A stretch of DNA of 64,000 nt from CAVVYA01 sp963752345 (lineage in GTDB: Bacteria > Pseudomonadota > Alphaproteobacteria > SMXQ01): positions 248,001 through 312,000 of the forward strand of contig CAVVYA010000002.1 in NCBI GenBank assembly GCA_963752345.1, written 5' to 3'. This document shows, one piece after another, positions 46,087 through 55,570 of this stretch. Each line of letters begins with the position of its first letter. Positions within the stretch are counted from its first letter, which is position 1. Both the position numbers and the translations under genes were made by a program. The notes beneath the pieces are model-generated. The model worked only from the letters and a program-made list of their open reading frames with translations. It did not search any database and had not been told where the DNA came from.

Positions 46087-47342
46087 TCCTCACCGGCCTT
46101 CGACAGCTCGGGGCGGCGCCAGAGATAGACGCCGATAGCGGTCATGGCGACGGTGGCGACGATGCCGACCACGTAAAACGACTCCTCCAGTCCGACCGCC
46201 TCGGCAATCGCACCCATGGCGAGCGGCGATACGATCGAGGCGATGCGGTTGGCCGTGCCGCGCAGGCCGATCGCCTTGCCCTGATTGCCAGCGCCCGCGC
46301 CGCGCAGCACCAGCGTGATCACGAGCGGCTGCGCCAGGCCGTTGGCCGCCGAGCGCGCGAACATGGCGATCTGCAGCAGCACGTAGGTGGCGAGCAGCGG
46401 CGTGATGCAGATAAAGACGATGCCGAGCCACAGCGAGACCAGCAGGATCCAGAAGCCGCTGATGTAGCGCACCAGCTTGGCGGTGAGCAGGGAGACCAGG
46501 GCGGCGGCGATGGCGCTGGCCGGGCTGAGCAGGCCGATGGCCGTGCCGGTGATGCCCATTTCGGTGAGCCAGGCGACATAGAACGAGCTCTGCACCGAGT
46601 TGCCCAGGTGCATCAGAGCGCCGAGCAGCACCACCAGCGCGACCGCCGGTGCTGCGAGCAGCTTGAAGGCGGTGACGTAATCGCCGAGGTCCGGAAGCAG
46701 GGCGCGCAGGCCGCCGTGACGGCGCTGGCCCGGTGCATCCCCTCCGCCGGCTTTTGGCGGCAGAATCAGGGCGCAGACCACCGAGCCGGCAGCCCATAGG
46801 GCCATCATGCCGTAGGCCCCCCAGGGGCCGAAAAAATCCCAGGCGGCGCCGGCCATGGGCGGCGCCGCGAGCTGGCCGATGCGGATCGCCAGGCTGAGCC
46901 GGCCGGCATAGGAGGTTTTGCCGTACATATACTGGCCGATCATGGTCTGGGCGCCGATCCAGCCCATGGATTCGGAGATGCCGAGCAACATCTGCAGCAC
47001 GACGAGCGCCCAGATGCCGGGTGCCATGGGATAGAGCAGCGGGAGCAGCGCGCCCACCGTGGCGCACACCAGCATGACCCGGCGCGAGCCGACCCGGTCC
47101 ATCAGGGCGCCGCCATGAATCGAGAACAGCAGGGGCAGGATATGCGCCGCGCTGAACACCAGCCCGAACAGCAGGGGCGAGGGGTTCATGGTGTAGGCGT
47201 AGAGCGGCGTGATCACCGAGCCGATGTAGAAGACCGAGGTGCTGAAGGTGCCGATGCCGTAAACCGCGGCCTGCACGCGCCACGACACCGCCTCGGCTGC
47301 CAGTGGCGCGCCGGGTTTTGTATCGCTCATTTTGACAGTCAT
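46083..47342 (-). CDS. MFS transporter (2)
   Basis: 419 aa, intact, about 12 hydrophobic segments. Recognisable are the loop 2-3 motif GGALMDRVGSRRVMLVCATV (the MFS G-x-x-x-D-R-x-G signature) and the loop near residue 340 with GNQGKAIGLRGTANRIAS. It belongs to the general efflux/uptake MFS class; the substrate cannot be predicted. The start has two near ATGs (MTVKM). Its stop overlaps the recQ start by three bases. Upstream is a gap of 150 bp and then the operon of the AhpD-like gene. Confidence 0.82.
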   Translation of the reverse strand: MTVKMSDTKPGAPLAAEAVSWRVQAAVYGIGTFSTSVFYIGSVITPLYAYTMNPSPLLFGLVFSAAHILPLLFSIHGGALMDRVGSRRVMLVCATVGALLPLLYPMAPGIWALVVLQMLLGISESMGWIGAQTMIGQYMYGKTSYAGRLSLAIRIGQLAAPPMAGAAWDFFGPWGAYGMMALWAAGSVVCALILPPKAGGGDAPGQRRHGGLRALLPDLGDYVTAFKLLAAPAVALVVLLGALMHLGNSVQSSFYVAWLTEMGITGTAIGLLSPASAIAAALVSLLTAKLVRYISGFWILLVSLWLGIVFICITPLLATYVLLQIAMFARSAANGLAQPLVITLVLRGAGAGNQGKAIGLRGTANRIASIVSPLAMGAIAEAVGLEESFYVVGIVATVAMTAIGVYLWRRPELSKAGED

Positions 47343-47491
47343 AGGTGGCGATGCGGCACGAAGCGCTCCCCCAATGGGCTCGGCGGAGCGGGAAGCCGCG
47401 GCCGGCAGGCGTGTGATGATCTTGATGCGCTTCGGTAGACTGTTTTGCCGAGTTTCTCAAGTTCGAATGACGACTGATGCAGGTCTGGCCG

Positions 47492-47962
47492 TCATTCCGC
47501 GGCCCGACCGGCGGCGGCACGGCCGTCCGCCGGCATGCGGCGGAAGGCGATGCTCATTCGGTTCGCGCTGTTGATGGCGCAGATCGCCATGGTGAGGTTG
47601 GCGAGTTCCTCGTCGGTGAAGTGCTTGCGCACCTCGTCATACACCGCGTCGTTCGCATGGCTTTGCGCGATCAGCGTCACCGCCTCGGTCCAGGCAAGCG
47701 CCGCCCGCTCGCGCGGGGTATAGAGCGGTGCCTCTTCCCAGGCATTCAGCAGATAGAGCCGCTGCTCGCTCTCGCCGGCGCCGCGCATTTTCTTGGTGTG
47801 CATATCGATGCAATAGGCGCAGCCGTTGATTTGCGAAGCGCGCAGCTTGACTAGCTCGAGCAAATCCTGATCGAGGCCGCAGCCATGGAGAAATGCGTGT
47901 ACCTCCGCCATTGCCTTGGCACCCAGTGGGGATGCCTTCCTGTAGTCCATGCGTGCTTTCAT
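47492..47962 (-). CDS. AhpD/carboxymuconolactone-decarboxylase-like protein
   Basis: 156 aa. The family motif E-L-V-K-L-R-x-S-Q-I-N-G-C-A-Y-C-I-x-x-H is present (C48, C51 and H55), as in AhpD-type peroxidase-linked disulfide proteins and some decarboxylases. Cytoplasmic, no signal. GAGG precedes ATG 47962. It is the last gene of a seven-gene minus-strand operon, 39 bases after the PEP-mutase family gene. A role in peroxide reduction or as a carboxymuconolactone-type decarboxylase are both possible. Confidence 0.88.
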   Translation of the reverse strand: MKARMDYRKASPLGAKAMAEVHAFLHGCGLDQDLLELVKLRASQINGCAYCIDMHTKKMRGAGESEQRLYLLNAWEEAPLYTPRERAALAWTEAVTLIAQSHANDAVYDEVRKHFTDEELANLTMAICAINSANRMSIAFRRMPADGRAAAGRAAE

Positions 47963-48001
47963 GACAGCCTCGTTTCAATGAAAAGTCCGGCAGCGTGCGT
48001 T

Positions 48002-48847
48002 CTACTCCCTCCGCGGACCGAACAGGGCCTGCAACTCGGCGCGGGTTACCGTTCCCTTGAGCCGGTCGAATGTGCCGGTCGCCCGCAGGTCTTCCGCGAT
48101 TGTCCGTGCGGACGTCATGGCCGCCAGGACGGGACCGGTGGCGGTGCTGATGCGGGCGACGCCGATGCGCTCCCAATCGGCGGCGGGCGGCATGCCGGCG
48201 CGCCCGATAATGTTCACGGGCGCGGCGACCGCCTTGACCAGCGCGGCGACTGTCTGCATGTCGGTCAGCCCGATGGGATAGAGGCAATCGGCGCCGGCCT
48301 CGCGATAGGCCTTGGCCCGGCGCACCGCTTCGGCGAAGCGCGAGGCTTCGTCGCCGATCTGCTTCGACCACAAATCGATGCGCGCATTGATGACCAACGG
48401 CACGCCCGCCGCCGTGGCCGCCTGCCGTGCGGCACGGATGCGCGCGGCAGCGTCCTCGATGGCGCGGATCGGCATTTCGCCTCGCGCTGTGCCGTCCTCG
48501 ATGTTGATGCCGACCGCGCCGGCGGCGATGATCTCCCCGACATGGGCCGCGACCGCGCCGGGCGTGTCGCCATAGCCGCCTTCGATGTCGGCGGTGACCG
48601 GCACGCGCACAGCGCGGGCAATGCGCGCGGTGGCGGCGACCACCTCGGGCCATGGCGCTTTCTCGCCATCGGGATAGCCGAGTGCCCAGGCGACCCCGCC
48701 GCTGGTGGTGGCGGCAGCCTCGAAGCCCGCCGCCTCGAACAGGCGGGCGCTCAGCGCATCCCAGGCGTTCGGCAGCAACAGGAGCGGCGGCGCGAGGTGC
48801 CGGCGGCGGAACGCTTCCGCCAATGCTGCCTGCCTGCTGGTGTCCAT
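48002..48847 (-). CDS. PEP mutase / isocitrate lyase family enzyme
   Basis: 281 aa, intact. TIM-barrel enzyme of the family that makes or breaks C-C and P-C bonds next to carboxylates (2-methylisocitrate lyase, oxaloacetate decarboxylase, PEP mutase). Seen are LLLPNAWDALSARLFEAAGF, VPVTADIEGGYGD (the Mg-binding D-x-E) and GAVGINIEDGTARGE. The active-site loop lacks the KCGH motif of isocitrate lyase, which argues for another member. It is 16 bases downstream of the TctC (5) stop and shares the operon. Substrate unknown. Confidence 0.87.
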   Translation of the reverse strand: MDTSRQAALAEAFRRRHLAPPLLLLPNAWDALSARLFEAAGFEAAATTSGGVAWALGYPDGEKAPWPEVVAATARIARAVRVPVTADIEGGYGDTPGAVAAHVGEIIAAGAVGINIEDGTARGEMPIRAIEDAAARIRAARQAATAAGVPLVINARIDLWSKQIGDEASRFAEAVRRAKAYREAGADCLYPIGLTDMQTVAALVKAVAAPVNIIGRAGMPPAADWERIGVARISTATGPVLAAMTSARTIAEDLRATGTFDRLKGTVTRAELQALFGPRRE

Positions 48848-48863
48848 GCTGTCCCCGGCTTGC

Positions 48864-49907
48864 TTATTTGCTGGCGTAGATCAGCGCCTGCTTGGTGCGT
48901 TCGATGATCGGTGCCGGCGTGGCGAACATTTTCGCGACGAGCTGCTGAACCTCCTCGCCGGTCACCGCATCGACGTTGATCTGCGCCTTGGCCGCCTCCG
49001 TCACCAGAGCCTTGTCCTTCATGGTGGCATCGAAGGCGCGGCGCAGCGCCGTCACCCGCTCTGCCGGCACGTCCGGCGGCAGCACGAACGGGCGGCCGAA
49101 CACGAGCTGGCCATAATAGAGCTCCATGATCTGGCGCTGCTCATCGGTCTTGGCAAATGCGACCGTGAGCGGCACGCCCATCTTGTCGAGTGTCGGATGG
49201 CTGCGCATGGTTTCCTGGGCGAGCACGCGCACCTTGCCGCTGTGCAGCAGGTCGGCGTTCTGCGCGATCAGGCTCGACCAGCCATAGCCACAGGTGCCAT
49301 GGACCTCGTTGCGCTCGATTGCAAGGGTGATCTCCTTGCTGCCGGGATAGCCGCTGACGATGGAAAACCTGGTGCCGAGCACGTTGTTGAGCAGCGCCGG
49401 AAAATCCCGGGTCGAGCCGCCGGCGGCGCTGGCGCCGAGGATAATGTCCTTGGTCAGCGCATCCTCGAACTTCTGCACCGGCGCGTCGGACCGGGCGATG
49501 CAGATGAAGACCTCGTTGTTGGCGCTGCCGAGATAGATCAGCTTGGTCGAATTGTGCTGCACCTGGGTGATGTTGCCGAGCAGCGGCTCGATGATCGCGC
49601 CGGGGAAGACCGCGCCGATCGATGTGCCGTCCTTCGGCGCCACGGTATAGATGTAGCCGGTCGCCTTGTTGCTGCCGGCGCCCGGCATATTTTTCGCTAC
49701 TAAGGTCGGCTTGCCGGGGATGTAGTTGCCCATGTGGCGGGCGACAAGGCGACCGTAGGTGTCGTAGCCGCCGCCTGGCGTCGTGCCGATGACGATCTCG
49801 ATCTGCTTGCCGGCGAAAAACTTTTCTGTCGCGTCCTGCGCGGAAACGGGGACGGAGATCAGCATGACGGCACTCAGAACGCTCAAAGCGACGGTCGTGT
49901 TTCGCAT
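48864..49907 (-). CDS. TctC/Bug-family periplasmic binding protein (5)
   Basis: 347 aa from ATG 49907; the longer ORF reads into the neighbouring gene. The signal peptide MRNTTVALSVLSAVMLIS is cut near VSAQ. The mature part KFFAGKQIEIVIGTTPGGG, then MGNYIPGKPTLVAKNMPGAG and IERNEVHGTCGYGWSS is typical. A run of nine C's (plus strand 49915-49923) lies in its ribosome-binding region, so translation may vary with tract length. It is between the MetE-like gene and the PEP-mutase family gene. Confidence 0.92.
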   Translation of the reverse strand: MRNTTVALSVLSAVMLISVPVSAQDATEKFFAGKQIEIVIGTTPGGGYDTYGRLVARHMGNYIPGKPTLVAKNMPGAGSNKATGYIYTVAPKDGTSIGAVFPGAIIEPLLGNITQVQHNSTKLIYLGSANNEVFICIARSDAPVQKFEDALTKDIILGASAAGGSTRDFPALLNNVLGTRFSIVSGYPGSKEITLAIERNEVHGTCGYGWSSLIAQNADLLHSGKVRVLAQETMRSHPTLDKMGVPLTVAFAKTDEQRQIMELYYGQLVFGRPFVLPPDVPAERVTALRRAFDATMKDKALVTEAAKAQINVDAVTGEEVQQLVAKMFATPAPIIERTKQALIYASK

Positions 49908-49966
49908 AGTGGTTCCCCCCCCCTTGTATGGCATCCTTATTGCCGGCTGTTCAGTCTGCCGGTCGA

Positions 49967-51112
49967 TCAGTGCCAGACCTGGCGCGCCGTCTCGACCATG
50001 GTTTCGAGCTTGCGCTTCTGGTCGTCCGCGCTGACCAGGTTGCCGACCACGTCGGAGGCGAACCCGCATTGCGGGCTGATGGCGAGCTGATCGACGGGAA
50101 TGTATTTCGCGGCCTGGTCGATCCGCTTGCGCAGCTCGTCGACTTTTTCCAGTTGCGGCTGCTTGGTGGTGATGAGGCCGAGCACGATGGTCTTGCCCTT
50201 GGGCACGAAGCGCAGGGGCGCGAAGCTGCCGGCGCGCGGCGTGTCGAATTCGAGCAGGAAGCGCTGGTGCGGCAGCTCGTTGAACAGCCGCTCGGCGATG
50301 GCGTCGTAGCTGCCTTCGCGATGCCACATGCTGCGCTGGTTGCCGCGGCACAGATGAATGCCGAAGGTCACGCCCGGATAGCCTTGGACGACGGCGGCCT
50401 CGGCTTTGAGCGAGCGCGCGAAGTTCTCCATCGGATCCTCGCCGCGGCTGCGCATCTGCGCCATGGAGGGTTCGTCGACGTAGGCGGTGAAGCCGGGCGC
50501 GTCGATCTGCACGTAACGGCAGCCGGCATCGGCCAGGCCCTTGATCATGGCGCGCTCGATGTTCACCACGTCGATGATGAAATCCTCCATGCCTTCGTAG
50601 ATGCCGGCGGACTGCTCGTAGGCGAAGCGCTGGGAAATGCGGTCGACGCCGATCAGCGTCACCTTGACGGGCTTCTTGGCGATGGCGGCCGCCGCCTGGA
50701 ATTCCTCGAGCGGGATGTTGCGCACCAGCTTGAGCCGGCTGGCGACCGGGCGGCGGTGCGACACCGCGGTGCCGTGGCCGCCGAGATCGGGAATCTCCCA
50801 GCGCTGGCCCGGCGCCGCGCCCTCGACCCGGCGCTCGTAGGTATGCAGGTCGGACTTCGCCGCGTCGAAGCCCTCGACCGCGGCGCCGAAGCTTTCCTGG
50901 AAGTTGAGCCGCCGCATCTCGCCGTCGGTGATCACATCGAGCCCGGCGAATTCCTGCAGCGCCACCGCCTCGCGCACGGCCTGGTCCTCGAACGTCTGGA
51001 ATTCGCTGGCCGAGAGCTTGCCTTCGTCGAAGGTCTGGCGCGCCGCCTTGAGATAGTCGGGGCGCAGCAGGCTGCCGACGACATCGGTGCGGATGGTGGC
51101 GAGATCGGTCAT
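49967..51112 (-). CDS. Cobalamin-independent methionine synthase-like (MetE C-terminal, UROD/MetE family) protein
   Basis: 381 aa from ATG 51112 (AAGGAG upstream); a TTG at 51118 is also in frame. Single-domain relative of the C-terminal half of MetE: VGSLLRPDYLKAARQTFDEG, ITDGEMRRLNF, then IDAPGFTAYVD and the zinc-site text GIHLCRGN (His, Cys) and SPQCGFASDV (Cys). In the family these bind a zinc ion that activates a thiol. True MetE is about 750 aa with two barrels, so this protein is probably not a methionine synthase but a methyl- or thiol-transferring or demethylating enzyme. It is in the middle of the operon. Confidence 0.88.
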   Translation of the reverse strand: MTDLATIRTDVVGSLLRPDYLKAARQTFDEGKLSASEFQTFEDQAVREAVALQEFAGLDVITDGEMRRLNFQESFGAAVEGFDAAKSDLHTYERRVEGAAPGQRWEIPDLGGHGTAVSHRRPVASRLKLVRNIPLEEFQAAAAIAKKPVKVTLIGVDRISQRFAYEQSAGIYEGMEDFIIDVVNIERAMIKGLADAGCRYVQIDAPGFTAYVDEPSMAQMRSRGEDPMENFARSLKAEAAVVQGYPGVTFGIHLCRGNQRSMWHREGSYDAIAERLFNELPHQRFLLEFDTPRAGSFAPLRFVPKGKTIVLGLITTKQPQLEKVDELRKRIDQAAKYIPVDQLAISPQCGFASDVVGNLVSADDQKRKLETMVETARQVWH

Positions 51113-51179
51113 CGGCAAACTCCTTCGACGGGTGATTTCTTTTATTGTTATGGCGGGCGCGTGGCGGCGGATGGGGGGC

Positions 51180-52186
51180 TTATTCGGCGCCCCCCATGTA
51201 TTTCTTCGCCTCCGCGATGATGTTCGGCGGCGCGTTGATGGTGTCCATCACCACCTTGGTGATCTCCTCGGCGCTCACCGGGTCGATTTCGATGTCCATC
51301 TTCTTCGCTTCCTCCAGGAAGCCTTTGTCGCGCAGGGTGGCGTCGAAGGCCTTGCGCAGGATGGCGAGCCGGTCGGCCGGAATCTCCGGCGGCGTCAGGT
51401 AGGGACGGCCGAGCGCGATGGGCGAGGAGATGAGCTGGATGATCTGGCGGTCCTGCTCGTTCTTCGCGAAGTCGGTCATCAGCGGCACGTCCGGCAACAG
51501 CGGATCCTTCTTGCCGCCGATCTGCGCCAGGATGACGACCTTCTTGTCCCTCAGCCAGTCTGGGTGCTCGCTGGCCAGGGCCGTGTAGCTGCCGGTGCGG
51601 GACTGCACTTCCTGGCGCTCCATGGCGATGTCGATCTCCATGGTGCTCTGGTAGCCGAGGACGATCTTGAACTTGGTGCCGAGCAGGTTGTTCATCACCG
51701 TGGGATAGATGACGATCGAGGAGCCGGCGCCCGTGCCGCCGAGAATCACCTCCTTGTCCATCACTTCCTTGAGCGTCTTGACGCCGGCGGTATGCCAGAC
51801 GTAGGCGACCGAATTGTAGGTGCCCGTCGATCCGAGCCAGTTGAAGTTGCGCGAATCGTAGCGCACGCCCTTGCCGTCGAGCACCTGGTGCAGCGGGATG
51901 GAATTGTTGATGGTGCCGATGGTGGTGCCGTCCTTGGGCGCGACATTGTACAGGAAGTTCGTCGCCAGCACGTTGCCGCCGCCCGGCATCGCCTTGACGA
52001 TGATGTTCGGGGTGCCGGGAATGTATTTCGGCATGTGGCGCGAGAACGCCTGGGCGAGCTGGTAGTAGCTGCCGCCGGCACCCGTGCTGACGATGATGGT
52101 CATCGTCTTGCCCGCGTAGAACTCCTGGGCATGGGCGGGCAGCGCGGCGCGCGGCGAGGAACGCCGGCAAGGACGAGAATGCGCAT
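51180..52186 (-). CDS. TctC/Bug-family periplasmic binding protein (6), indel in signal peptide
   Basis: ATG 52186 follows GGGAGACC and starts MRILVLAG. A frame change inside the signal peptide (52140-52170) then reaches AHAQEFYAGKTMTIIVSTGA, the mature start. The rest is intact: SRHMPKYIPGTPNIIVKAMPG, WHTAGVKTLKEVMDKEVILG and the C-terminal block. It lies between the ThDP enzyme gene and the MetE-like gene. Net shift is two bases, so more than one indel or a single deletion is involved. Confidence 0.85.
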
Positions 52187-52257
52187 CGTGGTCTCCCTAT
52201 GTGTTTCGTTGCTCGGGTGGGCACGAGCTTGCCGTCGTTTCGCCCGCCCAGTCGAAC

Positions 52258-53889
52258 CTAGCTTGAGAAGTCGTAGCCCTCCTTGACGATGAACTCGAGG
52301 AGGAACGGCTTGCCCGATTCGTGGTGTCGACAGCCTGCTTGATGCCGTCGACGATATCGGCCGGCTTGGTGACGCGGCGCGAAGTCACGTTCAGCGCCTC
52401 GGCCAGCTTGGCGTAATTGCCGCCGACGTCGATCGAATCGTATTTCCGGGTCGAGGTCTCCATGACGTGGCGCTCGGCCGCCATGACGCCGTTGTTGAAC
52501 ACGATGGTCAGGATGGCGATGCCGTTGCGCGCGGCGGTCTCCAAGTCCATGCCGGTCATGCCGATGGCCGAATCGCCCATCACGTTGATGCATAGCTTGT
52601 CGGGCGCGGCGAGCTTGGCGCCCATGGTGAGGCCGAGCCCGTAGCCGAGCTGGGTCGACTTGCCCCAGCCCATGTAGGAGCCCGCCTTGGTGGTCTGCCA
52701 GAACGGCAGGAGCTGCTTGCGCGGGCTGCCCGAATCGTGGGTGATGATGACGTCGTCGGCGTCCACCGTGCGCATCAGGTCGCGGATGACGCGATACTGG
52801 TTGATCGGCACCTCGTCGGAATCGAGCTGCTTGGCCCAGTCCTGCATCCAGGCCTTCTTCATGGCTGCGATCTCGTCCTTGAGCGCGCTCAGCGCGCCGT
52901 TGGCCTTGCTCTTCTTCTGGCGGCCGATCTCCTCGATCAGGGCGTCGATCACCAGCGCCGCGTCGCCGACGACGAAGTGGTCCGCGCGGACATCCTTGTT
53001 GATGTCGCTCGCCTCGTTGGTCGAATGGATGATCGTCTTGCCTGACGGAATTCGCGGCCCGAACGAGGTCCGCGTCAGGCTCGAGCCGATGGCGAGCATC
53101 ACGTCGGCGCGCGCCATGAAGGCGGTATACATCTTGGGCTGCATGCGGGTCGAGCCGCCGAGCGACAGCGGATGCACGTCGGGGATGGCGCTCTTGCCCG
53201 GATTGGTCGCCGCGACGGGCGCGGGGATCAGCTCGGCGAGCGCCGCCAGCCGGTCGCCCGCTTCGGCATAGTGGATGCCCTGGCCGGCCCAGATGATCGG
53301 GTTCTTGGCCGCGAGCAGCATCCGCGCCGCCTGCTTGATGGCGTCCGGATCGGGCGCGCACGCGCGCGTGCGGCACCGGCTGGTAATCGAGCTTGCCCTC
53401 GAACGGCTCCTCGAGCACCTCGACCGGCACCTCGACCAGCACCGGGCCGCCCTTGCCGGTGCGCATGGCGTGATAGGCGCGGCGGAACAGGTCCGGCAAC
53501 TCGGCGGTCGAATGGGCCATGGCGGCCCATTTGGTGATCGGGCGGAACGCCTCGGCGGCGCGGAAGGTCGGCCGCTGGTATTGCCGCTTGAGCGAATAGC
53601 CGGCCGGAATCACCAGCAGCGGCACATTCTCGCTGAAGGCCTGGGCGACGCCGGGAAAGGCATTCTCGATGCCGGGGCCCTGCTGGACGGCGAACACGCC
53701 GTTCTTCTTGCCGCGGCGGATGCGCGTGAAGCCGTCGGCGATGCCGACGCCGACGCGCTCCTGGCGGCACAGGATGGTGCGGATATCGAGCTTGGCGCAG
53801 GCGTCGATCACCGGATTACGCGGATAGCAGGCGAGGAATTCCGTCCCCTCGCGCTTGAGGATCTCGGCGATGACGTCGGCACCATTCAT
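52258..53889 (-). CDS. Thiamine-diphosphate-dependent enzyme (acetolactate synthase/oxalyl-CoA decarboxylase type), frameshifted
   Basis: About 543 aa. The N-terminal Pyr domain has RTILCRQERVGVGIADGFTR with the catalytic glutamate region, then FAVQQGPGIENAFPGVAQAF. The C-terminal PP domain has INVMGDSAIGMTGMDLETAA and IVFNNGVMAAE, the ThDP/Mg GDG...N motif (GDS here). The middle domain is NPIIWAGQGIHYAEAGD. Two shifts cancel: one extra base near 53357 and one missing base near 52320, with the frame otherwise conserved. The reaction is a decarboxylation or ligation of a 2-oxo acid. It follows the Rieske gene (112 bases) in the operon. Confidence 0.85.
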   Translation of the reverse strand: MNGADVIAEILKREGTEFLACYPRNPVIDACAKLDIRTILCRQERVGVGIADGFTRIRRGKKNGVFAVQQGPGIENAFPGVAQAFSENVPLLVIPAGYSLKRQYQRPTFRAAEAFRPITKWAAMAHSTAELPDLFRRAYHAMRTGKGGPVLVEVPVEVLEEPFEGKLDYQPVPHARVRARSGRHQAGGADAARGQEPDHLGRPGHPLCRSGRPAGGARRADPRARRGDQSGQERHPRRASAVARRLDPHAAQDVYRLHGARRRDARHRLEPDADLVRAANSVRQDDHPFDQRGERHQQGCPRGPLRRRRRGAGDRRPDRGDRPPEEEQGQRRAERAQGRDRSHEEGLDAGLGQAARFRRGADQPVSRHPRPDAHGGRRRRHHHPRFGQPAQAAPAVLADHQGGLLHGLGQVDPARLRARPHHGRQARRARQAMHQRDGRFGHRHDRHGLGDRRAQRHRHPDHRVQQRRHGGRAPRHGDLDPEIRFDRRRRQLRQAGRGAERDFAPRHQAGRYRRRHQAGCRHHESGKPFLLEFIVKEGYDFSS

Positions 53890-54001
53890 TTCTTTAGTTT
53901 CCTTTGGTTACGCGGACGAAGAACGTGGGCAAGGCTTGTGCGCCGTTGGCGCGCGCGCCGCCGCGCGCGGGCGCTTTTTCAGCCCACCCGCGCACCGGCC
54001 G

Positions 54002-55274
54002 CTATTGCGCGGCAGCGACCGGCACCTTGAGTCCGATGTTGCGCTTCACGGTTTCCATGAAAGGCTCGTCGATCGGCGCCTCGCAGCGGATCGAGCGCAC
54101 CCGGTAGCTCGCCGGGTTCATGCCGGGCAGCGGCTTGCCCGACGCATAGTTATCGAGCGCCTGGAGCAGCAGCCGGCGGATCTTGACGACGGCCGCGTCG
54201 CACGGCAGCAGATGCTCGAGCGTGCGGTCGGCGATCGGCCCCATGGATTCCTGCATGGCGCAATCCTGCACGCCGAGGCCCTTCACGCCGGTGAAGGACT
54301 TGCCGCTCGACTGCAGCGCGACGGTCGATCATGTAGTCGTTGTCGCGGTTCTGGATGGCGCGGTCGGAGCCCGGGATGTTCTCGGTATGGATGCCGCGCC
54401 AGGCCTTCTCGCGCTCGAGGTCCTCGTCGGTCAGCGGCCGCTCGGAATTGAAGTTGATGGAATAGAGCATGGTGTTCTCGTCATCCATCGGCGCCCAGAC
54501 ATGGGCCGCGCGCGGTACCGAGGGGATGATCTTGTGGAACGGCATCAGCATCACGTCGACATGCCATGAGATCATGCCGTCGCCGAGCTCGCGCCCGCCG
54601 CCGCAGGCGAAGCCGAAATCCATCGGCACCACCTCATAGCGCGTCGGCACGATGCGGCGGTGCGCGTCGGTATTGCCGCGCCGCAGATCGACCACGCCGG
54701 AATGCAGGAAGGAGAGGTGGCTCGCGTCGAAGCCGCCATCGAGACCCTGCAGCCAGTTGCATTCCTGGATATGGCGCGTCGCCCAGCGATGGCTTTCGGG
54801 CAGCAGCGTCCATTCGAGGTCGGGGAATTCCGGCTTGAATTCCGGCGGGCCCATGTAGGTCCATACCACGCCGCCGCGCTCCAGGCAGGGATAGGACTTG
54901 GCGCGCAGCTTGTCGCGCACGTTGCGCAACTGGGCCTCGTCGCTCATCGGCACGCAGGGAATATCGGTGCAGCGCCCTTCGACGTCGAACTTGATGCCGT
55001 GATAGACGCAGCGCAGGCCGTTCTCCTCGTTGCGGCCGAAGAACAGGGAGGCGGTGCGGTGCGGGCATTGCTCGCCGAGCAAACCGAGGCGGCCCTGGGT
55101 GTCGCGGAACAGCACCAGGCTTTCGCCCATGAGCTTGACCCGGAGCGGCGGCGAATCCGGCCGCTCGACCTGATGCGAGAATGCGGCCGGCACCCAATAG
55201 CGCCGCATCAGCTCGCCCATCGGCGTTCCGGGGCCGACGCGGGTCAGCCGTTCATTGTCCTCACGCGAGAGCAT
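54002..55274 (-). CDS. Rieske non-heme iron oxygenase (3), phthalate dioxygenase-like, frameshifted
   Basis: About 424 aa when repaired. The start ATG 55274 has AGGAGG upstream (GTG 55277 is adjacent). Rieske ligands C70-P-H72 and C89-VY-H92. The mononuclear site is in NWLQGLDGGFDASHLSFLHS. One extra base near 54321 breaks DYMIDRALQSSGKSFTGVKG; downstream the frame is GVQDCAMQESMGPIADRTLE, the usual C-terminal block. First gene of the minus-strand operon. The oxygenase's reductase is absent here. Likely an aromatic O-demethylase or ring dioxygenase. Confidence 0.86.
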
Positions 55275-55570
55275 CACGGACCTCCTACGAAGAACGCACG
55301 GGGACGGGCAAGCGGCCCGTCATGGCGATAGTCGGCATCCAACGAGCATGCGTAGAGGCGGTCGACGCGCCGGGCGCGTCTCGTCCTCCCTTTCCGTGGG
55401 CTTGAGCCCATTCTTAGGCGAGGATCATGCCTACACTTGGCGCCAGCGGCAAGCCCCGCATGGCGCGCCCGGCAAAGCGTCCCGCCGGTCGTGGAATCGC
55501 CGGTTTTTGATTGCGCGCCCGACGGCCATCCTTATCCTGGCGATCCCTTCGCACAACCGCGTGGATTGGC

